DNA of 64,000 nt, from NCBI RefSeq assembly GCF_027474845.2, contig NZ_CP107031.2, forward strand, positions 124,001 through 188,000, in the 5' to 3' direction. This stretch comes from Maribacter aestuarii. Lineage in GTDB: Bacteria; Bacteroidota; Bacteroidia; Flavobacteriales; Flavobacteriaceae. Under the pieces are notes generated by a model that was not told where the DNA came from, made no database searches, and saw only the letters and a program-made list of their open reading frames with translations. Both the position numbers and the translations under genes were made by a program. Below, piece after piece: positions 55,695 through 64,000 of this stretch (the first letter of the stretch is position 1; each line of letters opens with the position of its first letter).

Positions 55695-56033
55695 ATGAGC
55701 AGCTCAAAAAAACACTGGACAAAAAAAGAATTAAAAATCTATCTGTTATTACTTTGTGCACAAGCAGATTCACAACAATCTCAAGAAGAAATAGCACTGA
55801 TAAAGGCCAAAACAGATAACGACACTTTTAATAGAATTTATCAGGAATTTGTAAAAGATGAGGATGAGGATACCAGAATCCATAAAATAGAAATGGCTGT
55901 ACACAAGCACGAATTTAGCCATATGGAATTGACAGATCTACGAAAAGAAACCAATGAACTTTTCAATTCAGACAAAAAATATTCTGCCGCAGAACGCTTT
56001 CTAGACAAACTACTGGATAATATTATTTATTGA
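55695..56033 (+). CDS. Small TerB-like helical protein
   Basis: 112 residues, cytoplasmic, with a Lys-rich start and alternating helices. The pattern LKIYLLLLCAQADSQQSQEEI, then IKAKTDNDTFNRIYQEF and a Lys/Glu-rich end resembles short TerB-like (tellurite resistance-type) proteins of Bacteroidota; metal or stress functions are suggested for that family, but activity is unknown. It has no operon partner on either side, as spacers of 310-470 bases flank it. Confidence 0.6.
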   Translation: MSSSKKHWTKKELKIYLLLLCAQADSQQSQEEIALIKAKTDNDTFNRIYQEFVKDEDEDTRIHKIEMAVHKHEFSHMELTDLRKETNELFNSDKKYSAAERFLDKLLDNIIY

Positions 56034-56341
56034 GAATCAGATATTCTGTAGCCTAATAATTCCATCTCATCTAATGTTTGTCTAAAGATATCCTATAAGG
56101 CTATATATGCCCATTATAAAATTTAATGGCATTAAGGGGTAACTATGGCGTAAATGGTTCGGAAGAAGACGCTACGAATAAGTGAAAAAAGCTTTTAAAT
56201 ACTAAGAAGTAGGTAGTATAAGGGTAATGAATAAAGCGCAACTCATTACGGTGTACAATAAAATCGAGTAATGGATTTTAGACCACTATCAAAATGATAT
56301 TCCAACCAAATCCAAATATTCGACTTAAATAACCAGAAATA
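56034..56341. other. Spacer before the Pycsar-effector-like gene, no gene seen
   Basis: Stops occur in every frame; I find no cyclase remnant or transposase remnant. It carries no clear TTTG/TAnnTTTG pair, so the promoter of the next gene cannot be placed. Confidence 0.5.
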
Positions 56342-56932
56342 ATGGAAGAACCAGAAGACCAAAAAATTATAACACTTCAGAAAAAGCTTATTGAACAGTT
56401 GGAGTCTAAAGGCCATGCGGAGGAATTGGTGGATCACTATTGGGGCAGTATAAATTATGTATTGGGACTTATTCGTGCGTCCGAAGTAAAAGCAGGGCTT
56501 ATCCTAACCTTCTATGGTATTCTCCTTAATTTTATCTTTCAACAAATTGAAATACTGCTGACTGGAGGACCAAGGGAGTTTTTGATATACGTACTTTTGG
56601 GGCTTTGGTTTTTATGCACGGCCACATCTATCTATTTTAGTATTCGTTGCTTTATGCCTCGGCTAGAAAGCAACTATGATAAAAATGTTTTTTATTTTGG
56701 CGATGTTATTACCAAATTTGGTTCCATCAACGAATTTTCCAAAATCTTCTATAAGATTAGCTTAAACGAGGAAGAGTTATTTGACCAGCTTGGACAACAG
56801 ATATACATTATATCAAAAATTGCCGCCTTAAAGTTCAAATATGTAAATAGATCGTTACGCTTTTTGGCCTTTAGCCTGTTAATCTTTTTAATACTTGCTA
56901 TTTCTTACGCCATACTTACCCTAAGAGCATAA
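56342..56932 (+). CDS. Pycsar-effector-like (PycTM/DUF5706 family) membrane protein
   Basis: 196 residues. A charged N-terminal helix is followed by the family core: RASEVKAGLILTFYGILLNF (TM1 about 50-68), TM2 (about 79-101), a cytoplasmic stretch with FYFGDV and LNEEELFDQLGQQIYIISKIA and a conserved-looking KFKYVNRSLRF leading into TM3 (about 171-193). This resembles the membrane effector of the Pycsar anti-phage system, which in known systems is activated by a cyclic nucleotide made by a linked cyclase and disrupts the membrane. Here no cyclase is adjacent. It converges with the epimerase gene with 6 bases between stops. Confidence 0.72.
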   Translation: MEEPEDQKIITLQKKLIEQLESKGHAEELVDHYWGSINYVLGLIRASEVKAGLILTFYGILLNFIFQQIEILLTGGPREFLIYVLLGLWFLCTATSIYFSIRCFMPRLESNYDKNVFYFGDVITKFGSINEFSKIFYKISLNEEELFDQLGQQIYIISKIAALKFKYVNRSLRFLAFSLLIFLILAISYAILTLRA

Positions 56933-56938
56933 TCTTTG

Positions 56939-57922
56939 CTACAGTCTGCTGTAGGCCCTCAGGATATTTTCAATTTTAGCTTCGGTCTCAAGATCTATAT
57001 TTTGACGTTCCTGCTTTTCGTTTAACCAATTTATAGTTCGGACTATACCTTCGGAAAAGGGAATCGTGGCTTTAAATCCAGGAACAAAAGTCTTGATTTT
57101 TGTATTGTCAAAAATGACGCTCTCTGCTTTATCGGCTAACAAAGTTCCTGTAAAGGAAGGTTCGATTTTGCAAATAAAATCCGAAGCAATATGTACCATC
57201 TTCGCTTCCCTACCAAGGGCGTTAGCCAAAATTTTATAAATCATGTTCCAACTTAATATTTCGTCCGACGTAATATGAAAAGCGTGACCAATAGCCTGTG
57301 TTAAACCTAAAAGTCCGACAAGGCCTTTAGCAAAATCATCGGAATGCGTTACCGTCCAAAGTCCGGTTCCATCCCCATGGACAATAATTTCTTTTCCGTT
57401 TAATATTCGCTGTGCCGTATTGTATTTGTTAAAACCTCCAATGGCGATAGGAATAACGGTGTCATAGGTCAAAGAGGGCCGTACAATGGTTATTGGAAAG
57501 CCTTCCTCACGATATGATTTTAGCAATCGGTCCTCACACTGGATTTTTCCTTGAGAATAATCCCATAAATTGTTGCAAAGCGGTGTCGATTCTGTGATTA
57601 TTGGATAACTTAATGGAGTTTGGTAACAGGATGCCGAGCTTATAAAAACATATTGCTTGGTTCTTCCTTTAAAAAGGGCCAAATCCCTTTCAATATCGGC
57701 TGGGGTAAAGGCAATCCAGTTCACCACCACGTCCCACTTATGTTTTTTAAGCTCGTCTAGTTCTTCCGGTTTATTGATATCTCCAACAATGGACTTTGCC
57801 CCGTCAATCTCGACTTTAGACCTACCCCTATTCAATAGGAAAAGATCCATCCCTTTTTTAAGTGCTAGTTTGCTGGAGGGTGTGCTAATATTACCAGTTC
57901 CTCCCATGAATAATACTTTCAT
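56939..57922 (-). CDS. NAD-dependent epimerase/dehydratase (atypical SDR)
   Basis: 327 residues with the nucleotide-binding motif GGTGNIS (residues 7-13) in place of classical GxxGxxG, as in atypical SDRs. The active-site region is SSASCYQTP with a Tyr at about residue 100; the usual YxxxK is not clear, with YSQGK (about 122-126) as the best candidate. The C-terminal helix (EAKIENILRAYSRL) has a decayed paralogue at 55229-55378. Likely acts on nucleotide sugars, but the substrate is unknown. Confidence 0.83.
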   Translation of the reverse strand: MKVLFMGGTGNISTPSSKLALKKGMDLFLLNRGRSKVEIDGAKSIVGDINKPEELDELKKHKWDVVVNWIAFTPADIERDLALFKGRTKQYVFISSASCYQTPLSYPIITESTPLCNNLWDYSQGKIQCEDRLLKSYREEGFPITIVRPSLTYDTVIPIAIGGFNKYNTAQRILNGKEIIVHGDGTGLWTVTHSDDFAKGLVGLLGLTQAIGHAFHITSDEILSWNMIYKILANALGREAKMVHIASDFICKIEPSFTGTLLADKAESVIFDNTKIKTFVPGFKATIPFSEGIVRTINWLNEKQERQNIDLETEAKIENILRAYSRL

Positions 57923-58048
57923 ATAAATTTAAATTTTAAGTTACTCCTGCCGTCCAATCGGCCGTAATTTACAAGTTATCCTTGGAAGCACTGCCATAGC
58001 AACAGTTCGCTATATAATTGCTATATTCGATACTATCCATCAAACCTA

Positions 58049-60073
58049 ATGAAAATGAAAAGATTACTCCAGTTATTTTTTGTACTTACCACAGCTTTTG
58101 CCTATACGCAAGCCACTTCCAATTTAGAGCTTCTGGACATTTACAACATGGAATTTATTTCCGATCCACAGATTTCGCCAGATGGAAGTAAAATACTCTA
58201 TGTGCGAAACTTTAAGGACATCATGACCGATAAAAATCTTTCCAGTATATGGATTGTTAACTACGATGGTTCTGGCAACAGGCCAATTACAACGGGTAAC
58301 CAAAATGATGTATACCCTAGATGGTCTCACGATGGAAAAAAAATCATCTTTAAATCCAATAGGCAAGATGACCGAATGAAACTTTACCTCATGTGGATGG
58401 ATACTAAAGACGTAACCCCTTTAACCAATACGCCAAAAGCCCCTTCCAATATTTCATGGTCAAATGACGACCGTTATTTGGCGTTTACGATGTTCGTGCC
58501 CAAAAAAGAGGAATCCATTGTAAAAATGCCCTCCGCACCAGAAGGTGCCAAATGGAACACTCCGCCCACTTATATTGATAAATTGAATTACAGGGGTGAC
58601 GGTCAAGGCTATATAAAAGGGGGTAATGACCAACTCTTTACACTTTCTATTGATGGTGGTACACCTAGGCAGTTGACTACAGCAGACTTTGACCACGGCG
58701 CACCTGTTTGGTCAAAAGACAACCAAAGCTTGTACTTTTCGGCGAATTTCAATCCGGATGAAGCCTTTGAACCTGCTAACAGCGAAATTTATGAACTCAA
58801 CCTTACCACAACCGAAAAAAAGCCCTTGACCGACCGATATGGTCCGGATACCTCTCCTGTTCTTTCCCCTAGTGGCAAATTAATAGCTTATTCCGGATAT
58901 GATGACAAATTACAGGGGTATCAGATTACTGAGTTATATGTCATGAACGCGGACGGTACGGATTCAAGGTTAATCTCAGGAAATTTTGACAGGGATATAT
59001 CCAATGCTCAATGGGCTCTGGACGAAAAGGGACTTTATTTCCAATATGATGAGGAGGGCGATACAAAAATTGGTCATATCTCCCTAGCTGGCAAAGTTAC
59101 TACGCTAATGGACGGTTTGGGAGGCTTGTCTCTAGGAAGACCCTACAATGCCGCAGACTTCACCGTTTCTAATGATGCCCGCTTTGCTTCTACACTTGGT
59201 GGAACCCAGCATCCTTCAGATTTGGCGGTAGGTGACAAAAACGGAAGTAAACGATTAACTTTTGTGAACGACGATTTGTTCTCTTTTCGCAAACTTGGCA
59301 AAGTGAAAGAAATTTGGTGGGAATCATCGTATGACCAAAGAAAGGTTCAAGGATGGGTAGTTACCCCTCCAGACTTCGACCCCAAGAAAAAGTATCCTTT
59401 TATTTTAGAAATTCATGGTGGCCCCTTTAGCAGTTACGGCTCAGTTTATAGCGCAGAAATACAAGCTTATGCAGCAGCAGGGTATGTAGTCCTTTACAGT
59501 AACCCTAGGGGTAGCACCAGTTATGGGGAAGAATTTGGAAATCTGATTCACCATGATTATCCCAACCATGACTATGACGATTTAATGAGTGGTGTAGATA
59601 CAGTCATTAAAGAAGGATACGTAAATGAAGACGAGCTATTTGTGACCGGCGGTAGCGGTGGTGGTGTACTTACAGCATGGATAGTGGGTAAGACAGACCG
59701 TTTTAGGGCCGCCGTAGTGGCCAAACCTGTTATCAACTGGACCAGTTTTGTACTTTATGCGGACGGAGCAGCTTTTTTCTCCAAATATTGGTTCGGAAAA
59801 AAACCCTGGGAAGATCCAGAAAACTATTTCAGACGCTCCCCTCTATCCTATGTGGCCAATATCAATACCCCGACCATGTTATTGACAGGAGAAGAAGATT
59901 ACCGTACGCCCATTGCCGAATCGGAACAGTTTTATACCGCCCTGAAATTAGAGGGAGTAGAGACTGCCATGGTACGGATTCCGGGAGCATCACATGGTAT
60001 TGCCAATAAACCAAGCAATCTGATAGCCAAAATAGCAAGTATACTAGCCTGGTTTGAAAAGCACAAGGAATAA
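58049..60073 (+). CDS. Secreted S9 family peptidase (DPP IV/acylaminoacyl type)
   Basis: 674 residues with a signal peptide (about 1-22) and no lipobox. The N-terminal propeller has TolB-like motifs (DPQISPDGSKILYV, YPRWSHDGKKIIF). The C-terminal alpha/beta-hydrolase domain has Ser536 in GGSGGG, Asp617 in GEEDYRTP and His649 in GASHGIA, a full triad. It is predicted to release dipeptides or N-acyl amino acids in the periplasm. It is transcribed towards the adenylate cyclase 73 bases away, and a partial -7 (TATATTCG, 58022-58029) lies before it. Confidence 0.9.
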   Translation: MKMKRLLQLFFVLTTAFAYTQATSNLELLDIYNMEFISDPQISPDGSKILYVRNFKDIMTDKNLSSIWIVNYDGSGNRPITTGNQNDVYPRWSHDGKKIIFKSNRQDDRMKLYLMWMDTKDVTPLTNTPKAPSNISWSNDDRYLAFTMFVPKKEESIVKMPSAPEGAKWNTPPTYIDKLNYRGDGQGYIKGGNDQLFTLSIDGGTPRQLTTADFDHGAPVWSKDNQSLYFSANFNPDEAFEPANSEIYELNLTTTEKKPLTDRYGPDTSPVLSPSGKLIAYSGYDDKLQGYQITELYVMNADGTDSRLISGNFDRDISNAQWALDEKGLYFQYDEEGDTKIGHISLAGKVTTLMDGLGGLSLGRPYNAADFTVSNDARFASTLGGTQHPSDLAVGDKNGSKRLTFVNDDLFSFRKLGKVKEIWWESSYDQRKVQGWVVTPPDFDPKKKYPFILEIHGGPFSSYGSVYSAEIQAYAAAGYVVLYSNPRGSTSYGEEFGNLIHHDYPNHDYDDLMSGVDTVIKEGYVNEDELFVTGGSGGGVLTAWIVGKTDRFRAAVVAKPVINWTSFVLYADGAAFFSKYWFGKKPWEDPENYFRRSPLSYVANINTPTMLLTGEEDYRTPIAESEQFYTALKLEGVETAMVRIPGASHGIANKPSNLIAKIASILAWFEKHKE

Positions 60074-60146
60074 ATCGGACTAAAAATAAAGGGAATGAGT
60101 TTTACTAAGTATATGACTCAGATAAAAAGTTCGCTGTTAAAGCTCT

Positions 60147-62141
60147 ATGTTGAAACCACGAAAAATTAGTAATACATTTTATCGGCTTAGAAAAAATAGA
60201 ATAGTCCTACTCTTCATTTTTCTGTTTTTCCAAGGTCTAATTTCTGCTCAAACGGAATTGGAGTCACTTTACACCATTTGGGAAGACGTAAATGAACCGG
60301 ATTCCACACGCGCCCTAGCTCTATACGATTATATTTATGAAGGCCCTTTTTATAGTGCCCCAGATAGTGCCCTAGTCATGGCTAATCAATTATATGCCTT
60401 TACAAAGGAAACTAAATATGACAAAGGGACTGTAGATGCACTTAATCTGAAAGGGTACATTTCTTTTAGAACTGGAAACTATTCCGATGCATTTGCTTCA
60501 TATAAGGAGGGACTTTCACTTTCCGAAAAAATCAACTATAAATTAGGTACAGCGGATATTTTATTAAGAACAGGTTTTATATACCATGATAATGAAGATG
60601 TGGTTAATGCATTAAAATATTATCAGAAAAGTCTAAAGATTTATCAAGAAATAGACGATTTAGATGGTATTGGATCTATCTATAATGAGTTTGGAAGTAT
60701 TTATAGCGTTAAAGGCGATTTCGAAAAAGCGTTAGAGTATTATTTGAAGAGTATTGCCATAAATATGGAGCTTGATGATGAAATGGCGAATTCAGCACAA
60801 TACATTAATACTGGCAACCTCTATCTGAATAAGGACGACTATGAAAAAGCACTGGAGTACTTTCACAAAGGATTGGCCATTGAAAAAGAGAGAAATGATA
60901 AACTGGGTAGGGCTTCAGCTCTTTCGGGTATTGGAAGTGTTCATTTAGAGCAAAAAAATTATACCGAGGCATTAAACTACTTGGAAAGTAGTTTAGAAAT
61001 AAGTGAAAGTGTAAACGATGTGCAAGGGAGTACGTCCATCCTAATAAGTATAGCAGACCTACATCTAGATTTAGGTAACAATAAAAAAGCCATAGAATAT
61101 TGTAAAAAAAGCCTTGCTCTAGCTAAGACAGTTGGTGACTTGGGCGGTCAAGAGTATTCATGTGAATGTCTTTACGAGGCCTTTAGGGCAATTGGGAATA
61201 TTAATCAGGCATTGGCCTATCATGAAGAAATGATTCTCATTTCAGATAGTATTCAAACAGAAGAAACCGCCATAAAACTTCAGCAGATAGAATTTTCAAA
61301 ACAAGTATTGGAAGACAGTTTGGTACAAGTGGAGAAGGATATGGAGATACAAATGAGGCATCAAGCGGAGGTTCAAAAAAAGGATAAGAACCGAAATCTA
61401 GCTATCGGTATAGGTCTTATCTTCTTTTTACTCGCCGTTGGGTTCTATATCAGATGGCGATTTGTAAAAAAATCACGTGCAATTCTCGAAAAAGAAAAAA
61501 ACCGTTCCGAAAATTTATTGTTGAACATCTTGCCGGCAGAAATCGCAGAAGAACTTAAGGAGAAAGGCGAAGCATCCGCCCGTGATTTTGAATTGGTTTC
61601 AATTTTATTTACTGATTTTAAAGGTTTCACTGAGAAGTCGGCAGAACTATCCGCAGCAGAACTGATTGAAGAAATAAACGACTGTTTTAAGGCTTTTGAC
61701 CTCATATGTGAAAAGCACGGAATAGAAAAAATTAAAACCATAGGAGACGCATATATGGCTGCTGGTGGGCTACCAGTTCCTTCTGAAAATTCTGTACTTA
61801 ATACCATTTTAGCAGCTCTAGAAATGCAATCCTACATAACAAGGAGAATTTTAGAGAAGGAGAATACGGATGATTTTACTTTTGAAATGAGATTAGGTGT
61901 ACATACAGGACCTGTTGTTGCAGGAATAGTAGGTGTCAAGAAATTTCAATACGATATTTGGGGAGATACCGTAAATATTGCTTCTAGAATGGAGAGTAGC
62001 GGTGCGGTGGGCAAGGTAAATATCTCCCAGGAAACTTATGAGCTGATTAAGGATAATCCTACACTAAAATTTACATATCGAGGCAAGATAAACGCAAAGG
62101 GAAAAGGCGAAATAGACATGTGGTTCGTAGAAAAAATATAG
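60147..62141 (+). CDS. TPR-class III adenylate cyclase
   Basis: 664 residues. A signal peptide or uncleaved anchor (about 15-33) precedes a TPR array (about 75-370) on the outside, then a coiled stretch, a membrane helix (about 415-435) and a cytoplasmic class III cyclase domain (about 480-660). Metal-binding Asp490 (FTDFKGF) and Asp534 (GDAYMAA) are present. Lys530 and Asp603 (YDIWGDTVN) are the adenine-selecting pair, and Asn610/Arg614 are the transition-state residues, so cAMP is the expected product. The cyclase is in a sensor arrangement, and the TPR part probably reads a periplasmic signal. Confidence 0.9.
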   Translation: MLKPRKISNTFYRLRKNRIVLLFIFLFFQGLISAQTELESLYTIWEDVNEPDSTRALALYDYIYEGPFYSAPDSALVMANQLYAFTKETKYDKGTVDALNLKGYISFRTGNYSDAFASYKEGLSLSEKINYKLGTADILLRTGFIYHDNEDVVNALKYYQKSLKIYQEIDDLDGIGSIYNEFGSIYSVKGDFEKALEYYLKSIAINMELDDEMANSAQYINTGNLYLNKDDYEKALEYFHKGLAIEKERNDKLGRASALSGIGSVHLEQKNYTEALNYLESSLEISESVNDVQGSTSILISIADLHLDLGNNKKAIEYCKKSLALAKTVGDLGGQEYSCECLYEAFRAIGNINQALAYHEEMILISDSIQTEETAIKLQQIEFSKQVLEDSLVQVEKDMEIQMRHQAEVQKKDKNRNLAIGIGLIFFLLAVGFYIRWRFVKKSRAILEKEKNRSENLLLNILPAEIAEELKEKGEASARDFELVSILFTDFKGFTEKSAELSAAELIEEINDCFKAFDLICEKHGIEKIKTIGDAYMAAGGLPVPSENSVLNTILAALEMQSYITRRILEKENTDDFTFEMRLGVHTGPVVAGIVGVKKFQYDIWGDTVNIASRMESSGAVGKVNISQETYELIKDNPTLKFTYRGKINAKGKGEIDMWFVEKI

Positions 62142-62700
62142 ACTTTTTTTACTACTACTCCTAATTACCTTAAAATCATAAAATTTGAACACTTTTAAAA
62201 AGATTTCCTGATAATAGATCAGTTCTGTATAACTAACCAAATACTCCTTACCATTTGGCAATTCTGGGTATCACTTTTTAGGATTATTCTTATCGGCCTA
62301 GGTACTATACCTTTTTTTACATTCCATTTTAATTCTTCAAACTAAAATTATATTGCGGCAGGCCTTTGCTGAGTGGTTTGTTGATTTACCCTTAACCAAA
62401 AAAAGGTTTTATAGCATAGTTCTTTCCCAGTTCGTTTACGGATTCGCTTCTGCTCAAAAAATTACAACCAATCTTATTGTTACCTGTTTTTTGCAAATGA
62501 AATCTGTCAAGCACATTTTTACTAGCATTTTTGATAGGGACTAATTGGTAACGGCAAATATGGCTAACCTTTGCTACTTAAAATTTAGCTCACATAAAGG
62601 AAATTTTGTTTAACCTTATATAGTTTTATTTTTGAAATAATATTTTTTCAAGTACTTATAAATAAGTAACTTAGATAAATATTATTAAAATTTTATCGTT
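62142..62700. other. Spacer with a doubtful short frame
   Basis: The only open frame (62353-62544, TTG start, 63 codons) encodes AEWFVDLPLTKKRFYSIVLS, faintly like the start of a membrane sensor; it has no good start, no family match and no conserved end. I think it is a decayed fragment or chance. The rest is AT-rich with the DoxX promoter at its right end. Confidence 0.4.
62605..62634 (+). promoter_or_regulatory. Candidate promoter of the DoxX gene
   Basis: TTTG (62605-62608) and TATTTTTG (62627-62634) are 18 bases apart, 66 bases before the ATG at 62701. Both elements match the Bacteroidota consensus; the spacing is one base below the common range. Confidence 0.6.
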
Positions 62701-63123
62701 ATGGCCACTATAAAATCGTTAAACAAATGGGCTAATGCCCATACGTATTATCCCTTGGATGTGGTGCGTGTTGCACTCGGGGTCTTTCTTTTCATAAAAG
62801 GAGTGGATTTTATGTCCAATCATTCTCAAATGGTTGAGATGATGAAGCCTTTTCAAGATTTACCGGGAGGAATGTTGATAATGCATTATATTCTTCCGGC
62901 ACATTTTGTCGGAGGATTACTGATTGTATTCGGCTTGCTCACCCGTTGGGCGGTAGCCGCTCAACTGCCCATCCTAATTGGGGCGGTAATCGTAAACTTT
63001 ATAGGAGTAATGAACGGGGTAAACTTAATTTTAGCCTTGGTCACCTTAGCACTCTGTGTTTTTTTCTTGTTCTACGGTTCAGGAAAACACTCAGCGGATT
63101 ATTACCTGAAGATGCAGAAGTAA
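62701..63123 (+). CDS. DoxX-family membrane protein
   Basis: 140 residues with four membrane helices (about 20-38, 60-80, 85-103, 108-127). The DoxX pattern is seen: VRVALGVFLFIKGVDF, the central HYILPAHFVGGLLIVFGLLTR and a final hydrophobic pair. Such proteins are associated with quinone or thiosulfate metabolism in some organisms, but most have unknown roles. It is convergent with the LytTR gene (74 bases between stops, no clear terminator). Confidence 0.83.
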   Translation: MATIKSLNKWANAHTYYPLDVVRVALGVFLFIKGVDFMSNHSQMVEMMKPFQDLPGGMLIMHYILPAHFVGGLLIVFGLLTRWAVAAQLPILIGAVIVNFIGVMNGVNLILALVTLALCVFFLFYGSGKHSADYYLKMQK

Positions 63124-63196
63124 AGGGTTGCGTTTATGAGATTCATAGCAATCACTTCATTTATATTTCAGGCTGTAATAGCTCCAGCTAAAACCT

Positions 63197-63925
63197 TTAA
63201 ATGGTATGCAGACGGTTCATTAAGAGTTCCTTGTGGGTTTTGCTTAATGGAATCACCTTTCGTTTGATTTCTATGTGGTGATCTGTTACCACATCCAATT
63301 TAGCAATATTTACCATATAGCTTCTATGCACACGTATGAAACTAGCCTTTGGTAGGTTTTCTTCCATGGTCTTTAGGGTACATGAGAGGACCAACTTTCC
63401 CTTCAGCGTGACTATGGTAGCGTAATTGCGATTAGCTTCTATATAGAGAATATCTTGAAGCAGTAACTTTTCCATCTTTCCATTATGCCGTACGAAAATA
63501 CGATCCTGCAACACTTCAACATCATTGGGTGGTGTAATAGATTTCTTTTCGCCCATTTCTTCTACTACGAGCGCTATGGTTCGCTGAAGGTTTAACTTAT
63601 TAAAAGGTTTGGTTATAAATGCCCTAGGGTGGGTTTCTTTAGCCTTATTAAAAGTAGCCTCATCGGAATTAGCGGTCAAATAAATTATTGGTATGTTTTG
63701 AAATGCTTGGATAGCCCTGGCAGTTTCAATACCGTTCATTTTTCCTTTTAGGTTAATGTCCATTAAAAGTATATCAGGGGTATTTTCCCTTATATGCACA
63801 AGCGCATCTTCACCTCTTGACAACAAACCATCTACTTCGTATCCCAAATTGGTTAATTGTAATGATATGTTCGCTCCAATAATCATATCATCTTCAACAA
63901 TCAATATACTTGTAGTTTTCTTCAT
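63197..63925 (-). CDS. LytTR-type response regulator (second)
   Basis: 242 residues. The receiver domain (about 7-120) has Asp56 in LLMDINLKG, a Thr in LTANS and Lys in ITKPFN; the LytTR domain (about 140-242) has the core IFVRHNGK, YIEANRNYATI and FIRVHRSYMVN. It differs from the regulator at 38555 in having a longer receiver-LytTR linker and a CheY-like (not LytR-like) first half. Its ATG overlaps the TAA of the upstream kinase (TAATG), so it is coupled to that gene. Confidence 0.9.
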   Translation of the reverse strand: MKKTTSILIVEDDMIIGANISLQLTNLGYEVDGLLSRGEDALVHIRENTPDILLMDINLKGKMNGIETARAIQAFQNIPIIYLTANSDEATFNKAKETHPRAFITKPFNKLNLQRTIALVVEEMGEKKSITPPNDVEVLQDRIFVRHNGKMEKLLLQDILYIEANRNYATIVTLKGKLVLSCTLKTMEENLPKASFIRVHRSYMVNIAKLDVVTDHHIEIKRKVIPLSKTHKELLMNRLHTI

Positions 63926-64000
63926 TAAGCCGCTTTATTAAGTTGGAACTGAATTGATATCGCAGTACCCTTGTTTGTATTCAATATCATTTTACCATCA
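63925..64000 (-). CDS. C-terminal end of a sensor histidine kinase (partial)
   Basis: The frame ends at TAA 63925-63927 and runs off the right edge. The 24 visible codons read DGKMILNTNKGTAISIQFQL and NKAA, the last strand pair of a histidine kinase ATP-binding domain with the G-T motif. It is coupled to the LytTR regulator by a TAATG overlap and is its likely partner. Confidence 0.72.
   Translation of the reverse strand, partial: DGKMILNTNKGTAISIQFQLNKAA

Noticed and set aside
56342..62141. A complete Pycsar system formed by the PycTM-like protein and the TPR-cyclase.
   Set aside because: The genes are 3.2 kb apart with an epimerase on the opposite strand and an S9 peptidase gene between them. 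The cyclase is a membrane sensor with adenine-selecting residues, unlike the small soluble PycC pyrimidine cyclases, so a canonical system is not supported.
62353..62544. A 63-codon frame starting with TTG as a gene.
   Set aside because: It has a non-ATG start, no family resemblance, no operon context and flanks with many stops; kept only as part of the spacer.
1..64000. tRNA, rRNA, CRISPR arrays, insertion sequences and phage genes.
   Set aside because: No tRNA-like cloverleaf, repeat-spacer array, transposase or phage structural gene could be recognised on either strand.

Overview
The window looks like chromosome from a marine-type member of the Flavobacteriaceae (Bacteroidota). This is an inference from gene content: many secreted lipoproteins with short Bacteroidota-style lipoboxes, DUF2490, DUF4331 and 2TM-domain families, LytTR two-component systems, an S9/S41/M28 exopeptidase repertoire, AT-rich DNA, few Shine-Dalgarno sequences, several TTG starts, and candidate promoters of the TTTG...TAnnTTTG type. 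I see no tRNA, rRNA, CRISPR array, insertion sequence or phage genes.

Layout. 1-3963 (minus): the start of a planctomycete-type cytochrome c protein and a large ThuA/sorbosone-dehydrogenase/PKD/cytochrome c lipoprotein broken by a one-base frameshift. 4080-6426 (plus): YdeI-like protein, exported cyanophycinase, CDP-alcohol phosphatidyltransferase. 6446-12192 (plus): a run of exported hydrolases (three metal-dependent amidohydrolases and an amidase). 12616-24716: a tricorn-like S41 protease, a TPMT-like methyltransferase, a BNR/Asp-box propeller protein, an S9 peptidase lipoprotein, a DUF2490 barrel and an alpha/beta-hydrolase-OsmC fusion. 24768-27558: a second YdeI-like protein, Cu-Zn superoxide dismutase, an ECF sigma/anti-sigma pair. 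27583-33934: VOC protein and glycosyltransferase, DUF547 protein, Omp85-type barrel, MMPL exporter and a 38-residue membrane peptide. 34194-37080 (minus): TPR lipoprotein and a DUF4331 family apparently split over two genes. 37287-38486: LETM1-like protein.

38555-43114 (minus) is the most unusual locus: a TPR-like exported protein, a LytS-type histidine kinase carrying a C-terminal 2TM domain, five further stand-alone 2TM proteins and a LytTR response regulator, apparently one operon. 43283-49847 is a sugar-type locus: oxidoreductase, TIM-barrel epimerase, and a ThuA/dehydrogenase/HEAT/azurin lipoprotein (also frameshifted) divergent from an AraC-type regulator. 49880-55228: FAD dehydrogenase, DEAD-box helicase, peptidase E-like protein, M28 peptidase.

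55229-56932 is a small accessory pocket: a decayed 3' end of an epimerase paralogous to the intact gene at 56939-57922, a TerB-like protein and a Pycsar-effector-like membrane protein without an adjacent cyclase. 58049-64000: S9 peptidase, TPR-class III adenylate cyclase, DoxX protein, and a LytTR regulator coupled to a histidine kinase that runs off the right edge.

Overall the genes suggest a cell that degrades peptides and carbohydrates outside the cytoplasm, with LytTR, AraC, ECF and cyclic-nucleotide signalling. Two large ThuA genes each carry a single-base deletion in a homopolymer. This is either assembly error or a shared instability and should be resolved before either is called a pseudogene.
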